In this document: piece by piece, positions 1 through 8,800 of the stretch
Numbering within the stretch: position 1 is the first letter of the stretch
Layout: every line of letters starts with the position of its first letter
Source of the DNA: Streptomyces sp. V1I1
GTDB taxonomy: Bacteria; Actinomycetota; Actinomycetes; Streptomycetales; Streptomycetaceae
Length of the DNA: 64,000 nt
Reading direction: 5' to 3'
Assembly (NCBI RefSeq): GCF_030817355.1
Contig: NZ_JAUSZH010000001.1
Span: 5,270,501-5,334,500, forward strand
Program-made: the position numbers and the translations under genes
Notes under the pieces: model-generated
What the model saw: only the letters and a program-made list of their open reading frames with translations
Told to the model about the DNA's origin: nothing
Database searches by the model: none

Positions 1-2461
1 CCGTGTCCGGCCTGCCGAGGATCGTGTCTCCGACCACCCCGACCGTCCACGGATCAGCCGGGGAGCAGTAGAAGGTGATCTCCCACGCGAACTCTTTGAG
101 CTCCTCCTCGAAGCCCTGCACCATCAGATTGAACGGGCCAGGCTCCAGAAAGTCGGGCCCGTCCGTGATTTGGATGACGTCGCCCTCCCGGATCGCGAGG
201 ACCTCGGTGATCAACTCCGGATGCTTGTGCAGCATGATCCGCACACGTTCGAAGCGCGACGCATCCCACGTGCCCAAATGGGTTCGCCACGCGGCTTGCT
301 GAAACGTCTGCTCATCCGCCGCCAGGGACAGGGTCACCGACTCGTCGTAGATGCCGACGCCGCCGTCTTCCGGGGCCTCCACCGACATGGGGCCGGTCTC
401 CTGCACCACCCGCGACGAGGAGCCGCCAGCGCGGCCGACCTCATTGTCGTTGCGGGTCGTCAGGTCGTCATCGACCGGCTCCAGCGGAGGCCCCAACTTC
501 GCGTAGGGCACGACCAGCTTCGGCGTCTGGTTGTACAGAGACCACCGGTCCCGGTAGGCCAGAGCCACCGTGCGATGGTCCTCGGAGAGGATGCCCGACT
601 CGCTGTCCGCGGCCTCACCCATCAGGCTCAGCGCCGTGTCCGGGCGTTGCGCGCCGAGGAGTTCCGGAATCGCGCCTGCGGTCTCGTGGATAACGACCGG
701 GATGGACTCCTCACCCGACAGACGCCGCAGCCGGGTACCGGCCGACTCGCCGCTGAATCCGTGGTCGGCGAAGTTGTAGTAGGCCGTATCGATGTCGGCG
801 AACACGGCGATATGGCCCAACCTCAAACCGTCCGCGCCAGCCGCGTACGCGGCCGGAGGGCCCACCACGTCCGTGATGCGGCCCACGGTGCCCGCGTAGG
901 AGCCGCTGGTTGCCCCGGCGCTGCCGCCAACGCCGATCCACAACGCGTTCCAGTCGACGTTTCCGCCGTTCTGTGTGGCGTAGAGCTGCCAGCGGTTCCA
1001 CTGCCCGTACAGGCTTGTGGTCGGGCCCACGATCGTGTCTACGACGGACAGGCCGTCGGCGCCGAACCCCTGGATGCGGGCCGAGGTCGCGTCGTTGAAG
1101 GAGAGGTGCCACTTTTTGACGGTGCCTGTCGACCAGTAGCCGAGCGCCATGGACTCCGCGCCCGGGCCGGTCGCCAGGAAGAACACGAACTCCGTCTGCC
1201 ACTCCGTCACCCCCGCGGCCGGGGCGGGCACGCGGCCATTGAGGCGGCCTCCGGTCGACACGACCGGCAGAGCCTTCGACCCGGGCAGGGAGTCGTCGGA
1301 GCCGAAATCCAGGCCGAGGGTGTACAGCGGGCTGCCGCCGGTGAGGGCGGATGCGGCGCGGGTGGCGCCGTTCTGGTCCTCCATCGGCCAATAGGCCAGC
1401 GGCGAGAAGCTCGGGATACGCCGCCTCAGCGTGGAAGCGAGGGCTTTACGGCCCTGCCCCAGACGTCGCATGATCCCCGACGACTCGATGCGCGCCGTCA
1501 CCTTGTTCCCGCTCACGTGCCAGCGGGGCTTCCACACCGGGATCTCCGTGACACAGCGGTAATGCCGGTCACTGAGGCTGGTGGCAAGGCCGATCGTCCA
1601 CACCTTGCCCGTGCTGTCCGTGAAGGACGCGGCGCCGGCGGTCTGCACGGTGAAATCAGGATTGGCGACCACCGAGCCCGCGATGCCGCTACGGAGTTCG
1701 AAGGCGTGGACTTGGCCGTCTGCGGAGGGGAAGCCGAGAGCGTCCCAGCCTTGGCCGACCCGCAGGGGCGCCGTGCTGTTGAAGATGCTCGTCACGCCCG
1801 CGGTGACCACGTCAGCACCGAGCTGAGTCCACGGCCCCGAGATACTCGGGCCGGTGTAGAAGCGGCACGTGTTCCCAGCCGCGCCGTTGTCGACGTCGAG
1901 CGTCACCCGCACCGCGAGACGGTCCGACGGCGGCACGACCACCTCGGCGGTCGAATCCGTCGAGATGGTCGACGTACCCGCCGTGGACCACTCGAAGTGC
2001 AGCCGCCTGTCCCTCATGAGCAGCAGCCAGGAGCGCTGATTGCCGGTTGGGGTGCCCTTGCCGCACAGCTCCACCGAGCCGGACGCGAGCCAGTTGGTGA
2101 GGGTCGCGTCGAAGCGGATGTCAATGTCGCCGACGATGTCCAGGGCTGCCGCGTCCGGGGTGGACGCACCGGTACTGAAGCCGGCGGTGCCCGTCATGGC
2201 CAGGTGCACCGGCCCGGCGACGGACAAGCGGGTGCGGGTGTTCCGGCCGATCAGTCCGTAGTTGGCCGACATGGGGTGCCGCGGGGAGTACTTCAGGTCC
2301 GGGTTGAGCAGCCCGTACGCCATCTTCGCGGCATCCACTCGCGCGCCTGGACGCGTCCTCCCCCGCGTATGGCTGACCCCTTCCTCCATCAGGGCATCGT
2401 TCGTGGTGTCGGTCCAGACGCCGCCGATCTGCATCTCAACCTTGGCGTCCGGGACCGGCAT
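1..2461 (-). CDS. Minor tail protein with LamG-like domain (partial, runs off left edge)
   Basis: This open frame starts at ATG 2461 and stays open for 820 codons to the left edge, so its C-terminus is missing. It begins MPVPDAKVEMQIGG, 15 bp after the tape measure stop, the position where siphophages encode distal tail and baseplate proteins. Around residues 340-560 there is a concanavalin/LamG-like stretch beginning AYWPMED, a fold often used for carbohydrate binding. The most likely role is a tail-tip or host-recognition protein; the receptor cannot be inferred. The long open frames on the opposite strand here are GC-driven shadows. Confidence 0.75.
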   Translation of the reverse strand, partial: MPVPDAKVEMQIGGVWTDTTNDALMEEGVSHTRGRTRPGARVDAAKMAYGLLNPDLKYSPRHPMSANYGLIGRNTRTRLSVAGPVHLAMTGTAGFSTGASTPDAAALDIVGDIDIRFDATLTNWLASGSVELCGKGTPTGNQRSWLLLMRDRRLHFEWSTAGTSTISTDSTAEVVVPPSDRLAVRVTLDVDNGAAGNTCRFYTGPSISGPWTQLGADVVTAGVTSIFNSTAPLRVGQGWDALGFPSADGQVHAFELRSGIAGSVVANPDFTVQTAGAASFTDSTGKVWTIGLATSLSDRHYRCVTEIPVWKPRWHVSGNKVTARIESSGIMRRLGQGRKALASTLRRRIPSFSPLAYWPMEDQNGATRAASALTGGSPLYTLGLDFGSDDSLPGSKALPVVSTGGRLNGRVPAPAAGVTEWQTEFVFFLATGPGAESMALGYWSTGTVKKWHLSFNDATSARIQGFGADGLSVVDTIVGPTTSLYGQWNRWQLYATQNGGNVDWNALWIGVGGSAGATSGSYAGTVGRITDVVGPPAAYAAGADGLRLGHIAVFADIDTAYYNFADHGFSGESAGTRLRRLSGEESIPVVIHETAGAIPELLGAQRPDTALSLMGEAADSESGILSEDHRTVALAYRDRWSLYNQTPKLVVPYAKLGPPLEPVDDDLTTRNDNEVGRAGGSSSRVVQETGPMSVEAPEDGGVGIYDESVTLSLAADEQTFQQAAWRTHLGTWDASRFERVRIMLHKHPELITEVLAIREGDVIQITDGPDFLEPGPFNLMVQGFEEELKEFAWEITFYCSPADPWTVGVVGDTILGRPDT

Positions 2462-2476
2462 TAGGGCCTCCCCTCA

Positions 2477-5014
2477 TCACATTCCGAAGACTTCTTGCAC
2501 GTCGCCGCCGCCGTCCTGCACGATGCGGCGGATCAGACGCCGGAACTCCTCCGGCCCGGACAGCACGATCTCCACCCGCTGGCGCCTGCCGCTCGCCGCA
2601 GCGCCGCCGCCCCCGGGGAGCGCCATGCCGGGCACCGCACCACCCATCGACAGGCCCAACGGCGAGCCCGCAATCGCGCTCTGCGCACCCGCGAGCACCG
2701 ACCCCACGGCGCTCTGCACCTTCCCCTCACCGCTGGCGATACCAGCCGCGAGAGCCTGTGAGATGGCCTGTCCGGAATAGAGCGTCCAGCCTTTACCGCT
2801 GAAAGGTCCCTCTTTCGCGGGCGAGAACGGCAGCAGGTTCCGGGCCTTCGACAGCACGCCACTGACCGCGTCCCCGACACGGCCGGCCATGTTCTTAATG
2901 CCGTCGATGAAGCCCCGGATCAGCGCCTTCCCCGACTCGAACAACCGGCTGCCGAGGTTGCCGAGCGCTGACACGGCCTTACCCGGCAGCTCGCGGACCT
3001 TCGCTACCGCCTCCAAGACCTTCCGTGCGATCGCGTCCTTGAGCCTGCCGCCCGCCTCCTGAGCCCGCTGCCCCAACTTGCTGGCGAAGCTCGACAGAGC
3101 CGCCCACGCCTTCTGTGGGAACTGCGTGAGCCATCGGACGATGGTGTCGATCGCGCCCGAGACCATCCGCTTCGCCGCGTCCCACGCCCCGGAGAAGTCA
3201 CCTTGCAGCAGGGCGACGATCATCTGAATGGCGGGGATGACGACGGTCCTGATGACCGCCGCGAGTTCGTCCGCGAACATTGCGGCCAGCTTCGCGATCA
3301 GCTCAATCAGCGGCTGAATGAAAGGCATCAGCTCCGTGAGGAGCTTGGTCGCCAGGTCACCGAGCGTCTTGATGAGCGGCGCCACGGCAACTAGCAATTC
3401 ACCGAAGATCCCGCCGAGTTGGATGAGCGTCGGCGACAGCGCAATGATCAGGTCGCCGAGCATGCCGATGAAGATGACGAGTTGGTCGCCGATGGTCTTC
3501 GCGAGGATCGCGATGATCGGCGTTAGTCCGGCAATGATCGGGGCCAGTGTCGCGCCGAGGGTCGTCGCGATCTGAGAGATGACCGGGGCGAGAGCCACGA
3601 ACACCTTGTTCAACGCGTCGAAAAGAGGCGTCAGCGCGGGCAGGAGCGCGGCGACCAGCTGCCCGATCACGGGGAGCAGCGGCGAGAGCGCCACCAGCAG
3701 TGCGCCAACAGCCTTCGCGGCTGCTTCCAGTACGGGACCAAGCGCCTTAATGATCGGGCCGAGAGCCGCACCGAGCGCCTTGACCACGGTCTGAATAGGC
3801 GGGCCAAGAGCCGTGAACACAGGGGCGATGCCCTGCAACGCGCTGATCAACAGCGGGGCGACCGTCTTCGCGACCACCGCCATCGTCTGGAAAATCGCCC
3901 TGAGGCCGTCCTGCACCGCAGGCGACGCGAACGCCGCGGCCAGCGCCGCGGTGATCTGCTGGAGTACGCCAATGAAACCGCCGCCGGACGCCTGCGCCGC
4001 AGTGAAGATGGAGCCGATGACCGAGAAGACGTTGCCCGCGATGTTGGCCAGCTGGCCGATCAGGGTGATGGCCTGCTCGATGGCCTTCTCCATCGCCCCG
4101 GATTCGAAAGCCTTGGAAATCTTGTCGGCGATGCCGTCCATGGCGGTCCCGACACCCGCCGTGAGGCGCGCAAAGGCCGGGGCCGCGGCGGCCGCAACCT
4201 GCGTGAGGCCCACCGTCAGCTGCCCGGGGATGCGGGACAGGTTCTTCAGGCCGGCGGTGGCACCGCCGATGGCTTGGCCGAGCGTGCCGTTCTTGCCCAT
4301 GCGGACCGCGGCGTTCCCGACGCCCTTGCCCATGAGGTTGAGCGCGTCAGCGGTCTGCGTCAGGCCCTTACGCAGGTGCGGCAGGGTCGCCGACGCCATG
4401 TTCTTAGCGAGCGTGTCGAAGCCCGCGAACAGCCTGTCCTGCACCTGCTGCTGAAGCTTCTTGAACTCCGGCGCCATCTCCTTGATCGCTATGGCGAAGG
4501 CTCGCGCGTTCGGCGACAGTTTCTTGATCGCCTCGTTGAACGCCTCGGGATTCGACGTGTCGAAAGCGGCCTTCACCGCATCCCCGACGCCCTGCATGCC
4601 CAACTTGAGCGTCTGGGTGGCCAGCAGCATTGCGAAGATGCCCGTAGCCGCCAGCCCGGCCGCCGGCGCGATGTTCGCGATCGTCGCGGCCAACCCAGCA
4701 GCCAGCGGCGCCGCAGCCCCGAGCATCGCCGCGATACGGCCCACAGACATGGCGACGCCACCCAGACCGCCCGCCATGCTGACGAGCCGGCCGAGGCTGA
4801 AGTTGAACCGGCGACCCTCCCCGTCCGCGGTCCGCAACCCGGCCGCGAGCTGCTCGCCCATAGTGGCGAACCTGCCGTCGAGGTGCCTGATCCGGCCCTC
4901 CACGTCGCGCTGGAAGCCACGCATACGCAGCTCGGCATCCGACAGGCCGCGGCGCATCCCCGAGTCGTCCGCGCGGAGGAAACCGGTCAGAGTGCCAATG
5001 GTCATGGACGACAC
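2477..5014 (-). CDS. Tail tape measure protein
   Basis: This 845-residue protein sits directly after the tail chaperones, the fixed position of tape measure genes. The middle (about residues 80-560) is Ala/Leu/Ile-rich, with many repeated hydrophobic segments of the form GPPIQTVVKALGAALGP. The C-terminal part has the amphipathic pattern GLSMGG and a Gly-rich stretch before the end. The GTG start at 5014 has an AAGGGGG Shine-Dalgarno about 6 nt upstream; an in-frame ATG lies three codons later. The length would fit a tail of roughly 0.13 micrometres by the usual 0.15 nm per residue rule (inference). Confidence 0.93.
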   Translation of the reverse strand: MSSMTIGTLTGFLRADDSGMRRGLSDAELRMRGFQRDVEGRIRHLDGRFATMGEQLAAGLRTADGEGRRFNFSLGRLVSMAGGLGGVAMSVGRIAAMLGAAAPLAAGLAATIANIAPAAGLAATGIFAMLLATQTLKLGMQGVGDAVKAAFDTSNPEAFNEAIKKLSPNARAFAIAIKEMAPEFKKLQQQVQDRLFAGFDTLAKNMASATLPHLRKGLTQTADALNLMGKGVGNAAVRMGKNGTLGQAIGGATAGLKNLSRIPGQLTVGLTQVAAAAAPAFARLTAGVGTAMDGIADKISKAFESGAMEKAIEQAITLIGQLANIAGNVFSVIGSIFTAAQASGGGFIGVLQQITAALAAAFASPAVQDGLRAIFQTMAVVAKTVAPLLISALQGIAPVFTALGPPIQTVVKALGAALGPIIKALGPVLEAAAKAVGALLVALSPLLPVIGQLVAALLPALTPLFDALNKVFVALAPVISQIATTLGATLAPIIAGLTPIIAILAKTIGDQLVIFIGMLGDLIIALSPTLIQLGGIFGELLVAVAPLIKTLGDLATKLLTELMPFIQPLIELIAKLAAMFADELAAVIRTVVIPAIQMIVALLQGDFSGAWDAAKRMVSGAIDTIVRWLTQFPQKAWAALSSFASKLGQRAQEAGGRLKDAIARKVLEAVAKVRELPGKAVSALGNLGSRLFESGKALIRGFIDGIKNMAGRVGDAVSGVLSKARNLLPFSPAKEGPFSGKGWTLYSGQAISQALAAGIASGEGKVQSAVGSVLAGAQSAIAGSPLGLSMGGAVPGMALPGGGGAAASGRRQRVEIVLSGPEEFRRLIRRIVQDGGGDVQEVFGM

Positions 5015-5025
5015 GAAGACCCCCC

Positions 5026-5639
5026 TTAGCTGTGCAGTGCGGCGCGGATCTGCTCGTCGTCGTCGATGACAGCCAGCTGCTTGCCCGCGACCTTGCGGAA
5101 AATCGCCTCAGCAGAGAGGCCGGACAGCAGGGCCCAAAACTCGCCGCGGCCTATGCGCGCGAGGTCTTGCGAGCCGATCCCGTACTCCCGGCGGAAGTCC
5201 GCGCGGACCGCCCACCAGTACTCGCGGACCGCTTCTTGGGCGCGGCTCGCCTGGCGGCCCTGTTCTGGCCGCTCGGGGCTTTTCCCTCGGCCTCCTCGGC
5301 GCGCACGGCCTCCAGCGCCTCGGCGAAGGAGATGTCACGCCCCGCGCCCTGCGCGCTGGCCCACGCGAGGACGGTCTTCAGCTCCAGCAGGCCCATGCCC
5401 TTGTTGCGCCACTCGTCGAGGACGTCGACGCCGAACAGCAGGGCCAGGAGCTCGCGAATGTCGGTCTCTGCGGTCGACTCGGACAGCTCCTGGGCACGCA
5501 GCTCAAGCGCCAGCGGAAGGTCCGCCGGGACGGGCACGGTGACGCCGCGGATGACCGTCGTACGGCCGCTCCGGGCCTGCTCAGCCCAGAACGCATCGAA
5601 GCTGTCCGCGGGCGCCTTGCGGGCGCGAGGCGCGGTCAT
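5026..5639 (-). CDS. Tail assembly chaperone, frameshifted long form (GT type)
   Basis: This is the fusion product predicted from a -1 ribosomal slip at GGGAAAA (5286-5280 on the minus strand). The zero frame reads GGA AAA; after slipping, translation continues in the -1 frame for 84 codons to TAA at 5028-5026, giving 204 residues. The -1 extension is a sensible polypeptide (…REYWWAVRADFRREYG…, then WALLSGLSAEAIFRKV). It ends 11 bp before the tape measure start. The layout matches lambda gpG/gpGT and equivalent pairs in most long-tailed phages. The slip itself is inferred from sequence only. Confidence 0.87.
5151..5639 (-). CDS. Tail assembly chaperone, short form (G type)
   Basis: This 162-residue acidic protein (MTAPRARKAPADSFDAF…) starts with ATG at 5639, overlapping the tail tube gene stop as ATGA. 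It ends in a basic Ser/Arg/Lys-rich tail, which is the zero-frame reading past the slippery site. In long-tailed phages this protein binds the tape measure and tube subunits during tail assembly but is not in the mature virion. The identification rests on position between tail tube and tape measure and on the frameshift signal, not on a sequence motif. Confidence 0.85.
   Translation of the reverse strand: MTAPRARKAPADSFDAFWAEQARSGRTTVIRGVTVPVPADLPLALELRAQELSESTAETDIRELLALLFGVDVLDEWRNKGMGLLELKTVLAWASAQGAGRDISFAEALEAVRAEEAEGKAPSGQNRAARRAAPKKRSASTGGRSARTSAGSTGSARKTSRA
5280..5286 (-). promoter_or_regulatory. Programmed -1 frameshift slippery site GGGAAAA
   Basis: The minus strand reads G GGA AAA with codons GGA and AAA in the chaperone frame (codon 119 starts at 5285). 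This is a canonical X XXY YYZ heptamer. The -1 frame downstream stays open to 5026, immediately before the tape measure gene. Confidence 0.88.
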
Positions 5640-6094
5640 ACCTTCGCCGCCGTGGACGACGCACCTGACCGGGTGACCGTGACGGACCAGGTGACTTTCT
5701 CGTTCGTGCCGGCGCCCTCTTCGCCCATCTGAAAGTTCGCCTTGGCCCATACCGTCCACGTGGTGTCGTCCTTGTGGGCGAAGCGGAAGCCGGTGTTGGA
5801 CGCGTCGCCGAGCCGCTCGGACTGCGTCTCCACCATCAGCTGCCCGGCGTCGATCGCGCCGGTGGCAGAGTCCCGCAGCCGCTTGCCTTCCAGCTGCATC
5901 GCCTGCCCGATCTGCATGTTCTGCGATTCGGCCTGGCCGTTGCTGCCGAAAGTTGTCGTATCGGCGGTCTCGTATTCCTTGGACTTGGAGAAGGTTTCGA
6001 TGCCCTTGGGGCCGATCGACGTCCACACCCCCGGATTCAAATAGTCCTCGATCTGGAATACGACGTCTCGGGCGTTGTACTGCTCTGCTGCCAT
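5636..6094 (-). CDS. Major tail tube protein
   Basis: This 152-residue protein (MAAEQYNARDVVFQIEDYLN…) has the size and beta-rich composition of siphophage tail tube subunits. It contains the pattern WTSIGPKGIETFSKSKEYE followed by TTTFGSNGQAES, typical of the family where substrate residues build the tube wall. It lies between the tail terminator and the chaperone pair, as in other long-tailed phages. A strong hairpin lies just upstream (6117-6143), and the gene should be among the most highly expressed late genes. Confidence 0.88.
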   Translation of the reverse strand: MAAEQYNARDVVFQIEDYLNPGVWTSIGPKGIETFSKSKEYETADTTTFGSNGQAESQNMQIGQAMQLEGKRLRDSATGAIDAGQLMVETQSERLGDASNTGFRFAHKDDTTWTVWAKANFQMGEEGAGTNEKVTWSVTVTRSGASSTAAKV

Positions 6095-6116
6095 CTCTTC
6101 CTCCGGGCATGCGAAA

Positions 6117-6143
6117 GGCCCGTCACGGTGTTCGTGACGGGCC
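6117..6143 (-). terminator. Perfect 11-bp hairpin upstream of tail tube gene
   Basis: GGCCCGTCACG and CGTGACGGGCC are perfectly complementary with a GTGTT loop. The hairpin sits between the tail terminator stop (6162) and the tail tube start (6094). It could be a partial terminator or a 5' mRNA-stabilising or processing element for the tail tube message; the sequence cannot separate these. Confidence 0.6.
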
Positions 6144-6161
6144 AGAAAGGGGGTGGGGGGA

Positions 6162-6587
6162 CTACACGCGGTGCTTCGTCAAATGCCGGACGCTCAGCTG
6201 GTAGTTGCAGCTGTGCTCATGCCGGTTGTTCTCGTCCACGCCCATCGACGCGGGCACGGCCTGGAGGGCGTAGCACAGGAGCAGATGGGTGCCGTCGGGG
6301 AGAGTGAGCGTGCCGAGGCCCTCCAGTTCGTTGAAGATGGCTTCCGCGCGAGTGCGGGAGGTGCGCCGGTCACCGCGGCCGCCACGGGTGCGCACCTGTA
6401 GACGCGGCTCGCTGTAGCCCGACAGGCTGTCCGGCTCCGGACCCCCGTACAGGGTCAACACGACGCACTCGTCAGGCTCCGGCGGCATCTCCTCGAGGAA
6501 ACAGTCACCGCCGGCCACGTCGGGTTCGTAGGCCACGAGGCCCTGGCTTTGGAGGTGACGGGCCAGCCCGTCCAGGAGGTCAGCCAC
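6162..6587 (-). CDS. Tail terminator / tail completion protein
   Basis: This 141-residue protein (MADLLDGLARHLQSQGLVAYEP…) has the N-terminal helix and later beta pattern (CVVLTLYGGPEPDS… LQVRTRGG) seen in gpU-like and phi13-gp11-like tail terminators. It overlaps the preceding HK97-gp10-like gene by 8 bp and precedes the tail tube gene, which is the conserved place for this function. The role would be capping the tail tube and joining it to the head. The family assignment is from pattern and order. Confidence 0.75.
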   Translation of the reverse strand: MADLLDGLARHLQSQGLVAYEPDVAGGDCFLEEMPPEPDECVVLTLYGGPEPDSLSGYSEPRLQVRTRGGRGDRRTSRTRAEAIFNELEGLGTLTLPDGTHLLLCYALQAVPASMGVDENNRHEHSCNYQLSVRHLTKHRV

Positions 6588-6936
6588 GGAAGAACCTCCG
6601 TAGCGTGACGGCCATCATCCGCAGCACGATGTCCCGTTCGGACATCATCGGGTCTTCCAGATACTTGGCCTTGCGCCCGGGCAGGTGCTTCCAGGTGAGC
6701 TCCTCGTGCTGCCGGACGGCATACACCGTGTCGTAGGAGATCGCCCCATCGAGAGGGCCGTTCATCACGACTTTCCCGGACCTCTCCAAGGTGGATTCGT
6801 CCAAGGGGACCTGCTGCTTGGACACCTTGAGGACGTGCTCCAGGCCCTTCTCCAGGCCCTCCGAGGCGAGTCGGCGGCCGCGGCTGGTCCACTGAAGTCG
6901 GGCGTTGCCGGGCTCGAACCGCGTGTACTGCGGCAC
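6580..6936 (-). CDS. HK97 gp10-like neck/tail-completion protein
   Basis: This 118-residue protein (MPQYTRFEPGNARLQWTSRG…) contains VPLDESTLERSGKV followed by ISYDTVYAVRQHEE. That is the typical signature of the HK97-gp10/minor-capsid group: a buried LxxS/T strand, then a YAxxxHE segment. It sits between head closure and tail terminator, in the classic connector order. It probably acts in head-tail joining or tail completion. The end overlaps the next gene by 8 bp, suggesting coupling. Confidence 0.8.
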   Translation of the reverse strand: MPQYTRFEPGNARLQWTSRGRRLASEGLEKGLEHVLKVSKQQVPLDESTLERSGKVVMNGPLDGAISYDTVYAVRQHEELTWKHLPGRKAKYLEDPMMSERDIVLRMMAVTLRRFFRG

Positions 6937-6947
6937 CGCACACCCCC

Positions 6948-7262
6948 TCAGATGAGCTGCACTTCCAGATGGTCAGGAGTCGGCAGCCCGCCGCCGTGAT
7001 GGTCCAGGACGGCGATGACGGTCGTCTTCCTGCCGCTGGGGAGGGTGACCCTCGACTTGGCGGGGATCGTCACTCCCCGTCGGGCGTAGAAGGTCGACAT
7101 GGAGGTGACTTCCTCCCCGGTCGGGCTCCGTACCAGGCGGGTCTTGTCCTCTGCGAAGCACCGGACCGTGAAAGCCACCCCGTACTTGGGGCCGTTCGCC
7201 GAGTTGCCCTCGTACGCCTCGACGGTGACCTCGTGCCGCAGCCACATGCCAGGCAGCTTCAC
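6948..7262 (-). CDS. Head closure (head-tail stopper) protein
   Basis: This 104-residue protein is read from GTG 7262, which overlaps the upstream stop as GTGA; a downstream ATG (MWLRHEVTVEAYEG) is an alternative start. It is small and beta-rich, with VRSPTGEEVTSMSTFYARRGV and then PSGRKTTVIAVLDHHGGG. That pattern recurs in head-closure proteins of the SPP1 gp16/HK97 gp7 type. Order between the gp6-like adaptor and the gp10-like protein supports the call. Confidence 0.7.
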   Translation of the reverse strand: MKLPGMWLRHEVTVEAYEGNSANGPKYGVAFTVRCFAEDKTRLVRSPTGEEVTSMSTFYARRGVTIPAKSRVTLPSGRKTTVIAVLDHHGGGLPTPDHLEVQLI

Positions 7263-7684
7263 GACGACACCATCCCCAGAACGAAGATGTCCGGCGTCAG
7301 ATCCGGGCTCCGGAGGCTGTCCCACACCTTGTCAGCGATCTGCCGACCCGGAGCATCAGCCCCAGACACGGCAGTCACCGAGCGGCCGAGCTTCGCGGAG
7401 CCAAGCTCCGCCGTGCCCCAACCGGCCCCGGCGGCGCCGGTGGTGTCGCCGGTCTCGTCGCCCCACTCGGCTTGCGCACACGTGGCGTCCGCGAAGGCCT
7501 GGAGTACGAGCGCGTTGGTCGGCATCCCGGTGACGCTGTCGGCGGCGAACCAGCAGTACTGGAACACCTTGCTGTCGAGCATGCGGGAGGCGTCCGCGAG
7601 CATCTTCGCGATGTCCGCGGGCGCGGCCAGCCCGGTGTACGTCACGTACTGCGCCGAGGTGGCGTAGATCCGGGCCATGGCCAC
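7259..7684 (-). CDS. Head-tail connector / adaptor protein (gp6-like)
   Basis: This 141-residue, mostly helical protein (MAMARIYATSAQYVTYTG…) contains LADASRMLDSKVFQY followed by ALVLQAFADATCAQAEW. This is the usual helical framework of head-tail adaptor proteins that bind the portal ring. It follows the head accessory genes and precedes the head-closure gene. Start at ATG 7684; an in-frame ATG two codons later is also possible. Confidence 0.75.
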   Translation of the reverse strand: MAMARIYATSAQYVTYTGLAAPADIAKMLADASRMLDSKVFQYCWFAADSVTGMPTNALVLQAFADATCAQAEWGDETGDTTGAAGAGWGTAELGSAKLGRSVTAVSGADAPGRQIADKVWDSLRSPDLTPDIFVLGMVSS

Positions 7685-7687
7685 CCC

Positions 7688-8197
7688 CTACGCAGACGCG
7701 CCGATGATCAGGATGTCGTACGTGACGCCCGTACCGGCACCGGAGTTGGCGACCTTGAGCAGGTCTGTTGACCCTGCCGCGACCGCGTACCCGGTAGCGT
7801 CCGCCGCGCCCGCCATGACGCCCATGCTCGCGCCCGGGCGGAGCGTCACAGTGCCCGTAGCGCCGAGGAGCGCCGCCCACGCGGTCGCAGCAGCGTTGCC
7901 GACGATCACATTGTTCGTGTTCGCCGCGGCCGCACTGATGAAAAGCCCCTTGATCCGCACGAACGTCAGCGCGACGCCGAACGCATCGGTGAGCACACCC
8001 GCGAGGTCAAGATCCTCAGTCGCCGACGCCCCCAACGTGCGGGTGTCCGTGAACCGGAGGTCGGCCTTGCCCACCGCGGTGCCCGTGTCGAGATGGACCG
8101 TCCGCCGCCAATTGAGTTCGTCGGACGGTGTGGAGAGGTCCCCAGCCTTCGTGTACAGGCCGCTCGCAGACATGCTGAAGTCACTAGTCAGAGGCAT
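7688..8197 (-). CDS. Putative head decoration or accessory protein
   Basis: This 169-residue protein (MPLTSDFSMSASGLYTKAGD…) is rich in Ala, Gly, Thr and Val and looks beta-structured. It contains LNWRRTVHLDTGTAVGKAD and ends VTYDILIIGASA. No enzymatic motif is visible. It sits between the capsid gene and the connector genes with a partner structural gene upstream, so a capsid decoration or minor head role is the best inference. Decoration proteins normally lie beside the capsid gene. Confidence 0.5.
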   Translation of the reverse strand: MPLTSDFSMSASGLYTKAGDLSTPSDELNWRRTVHLDTGTAVGKADLRFTDTRTLGASATEDLDLAGVLTDAFGVALTFVRIKGLFISAAAANTNNVIVGNAAATAWAALLGATGTVTLRPGASMGVMAGAADATGYAVAAGSTDLLKVANSGAGTGVTYDILIIGASA

Positions 8198-8212
8198 CAG
8201 CTGTCACCCCCC

Positions 8213-8800
8213 TCACGTAGCGACGACGTACGGCACGAACTGCTTTGCCGTCGGCGTCGCGATCGTGGCCGGAGCCGTGGCAGCCAGCGCAGAGCCAGAG
8301 GACTGGGACAGGTTCCGCTCACCGGTGACGATCGCCGGGGCCGCGCACGCTCCGAGGAGGGTCGGCACGGTGGTCGCCTTGACCATGATCGCAGCCCAGT
8401 AGATGCCCGACTTCGGCACCGTGTACGCCGAGGCGAGCGCCAGCGTCTTGGTGGTGTTCGCCGCCCAAGCAGTCGACGTCTGGTCCGCGGTCTGTGCGAG
8501 CAGCGCGGGAGTAGCGGCGTCGCTGTACAGCGCGAACCACCAGTTGACGGGAGTGCCGGCCGCCGTCGCTCCGGAGCGGAACGACAGGTTCGTGATGACG
8601 TCCCCAGCGTGCAGGTAGATCGGCACGGACGTCATGACCTCGGTGACGAGGGCGACCTGTCCGGTGTCGCCGGCGGAGTCGTACAGGCCGTGCCGCGGCT
8701 GGTTCCGGCGGAAGAACGTGTCTGCGCCGGAGGGGTCGGACAGGTTGAAGTGGGCGAGTGCGTCGCGGACGTTGCGCCCGTAAGCGCCGAGCTGCGTCAT
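8213..8800 (-). CDS. Putative virion structural protein (head fibre or decoration)
   Basis: This 195-residue protein (MTQLGAYGRNVRDALAHFNL…) has an N-terminal helix followed by a beta-rich region with WWFALYSDAATPALLAQTAD and a Thr/Ala-rich end. It resembles jelly-roll head or fibre proteins found in actinophage head operons, though no defined domain is certain. ATG 8800 overlaps the preceding gene's stop, implying coupled expression with the other head genes. Confidence 0.5.
   Translation of the reverse strand: MTQLGAYGRNVRDALAHFNLSDPSGADTFFRRNQPRHGLYDSAGDTGQVALVTEVMTSVPIYLHAGDVITNLSFRSGATAAGTPVNWWFALYSDAATPALLAQTADQTSTAWAANTTKTLALASAYTVPKSGIYWAAIMVKATTVPTLLGACAAPAIVTGERNLSQSSGSALAATAPATIATPTAKQFVPYVVAT

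Noticed and set aside
170..2464. 764-codon rightward frame
   Set aside because: It is Arg/Gly/Ala-rich with no known domain and lies opposite the strongly supported tail gene; a GC-driven shadow.
5151..6110. 319-codon leftward frame
   Set aside because: Its N-terminal half is an out-of-frame reading of the tail tube gene; the chaperone starts at ATG 5639.
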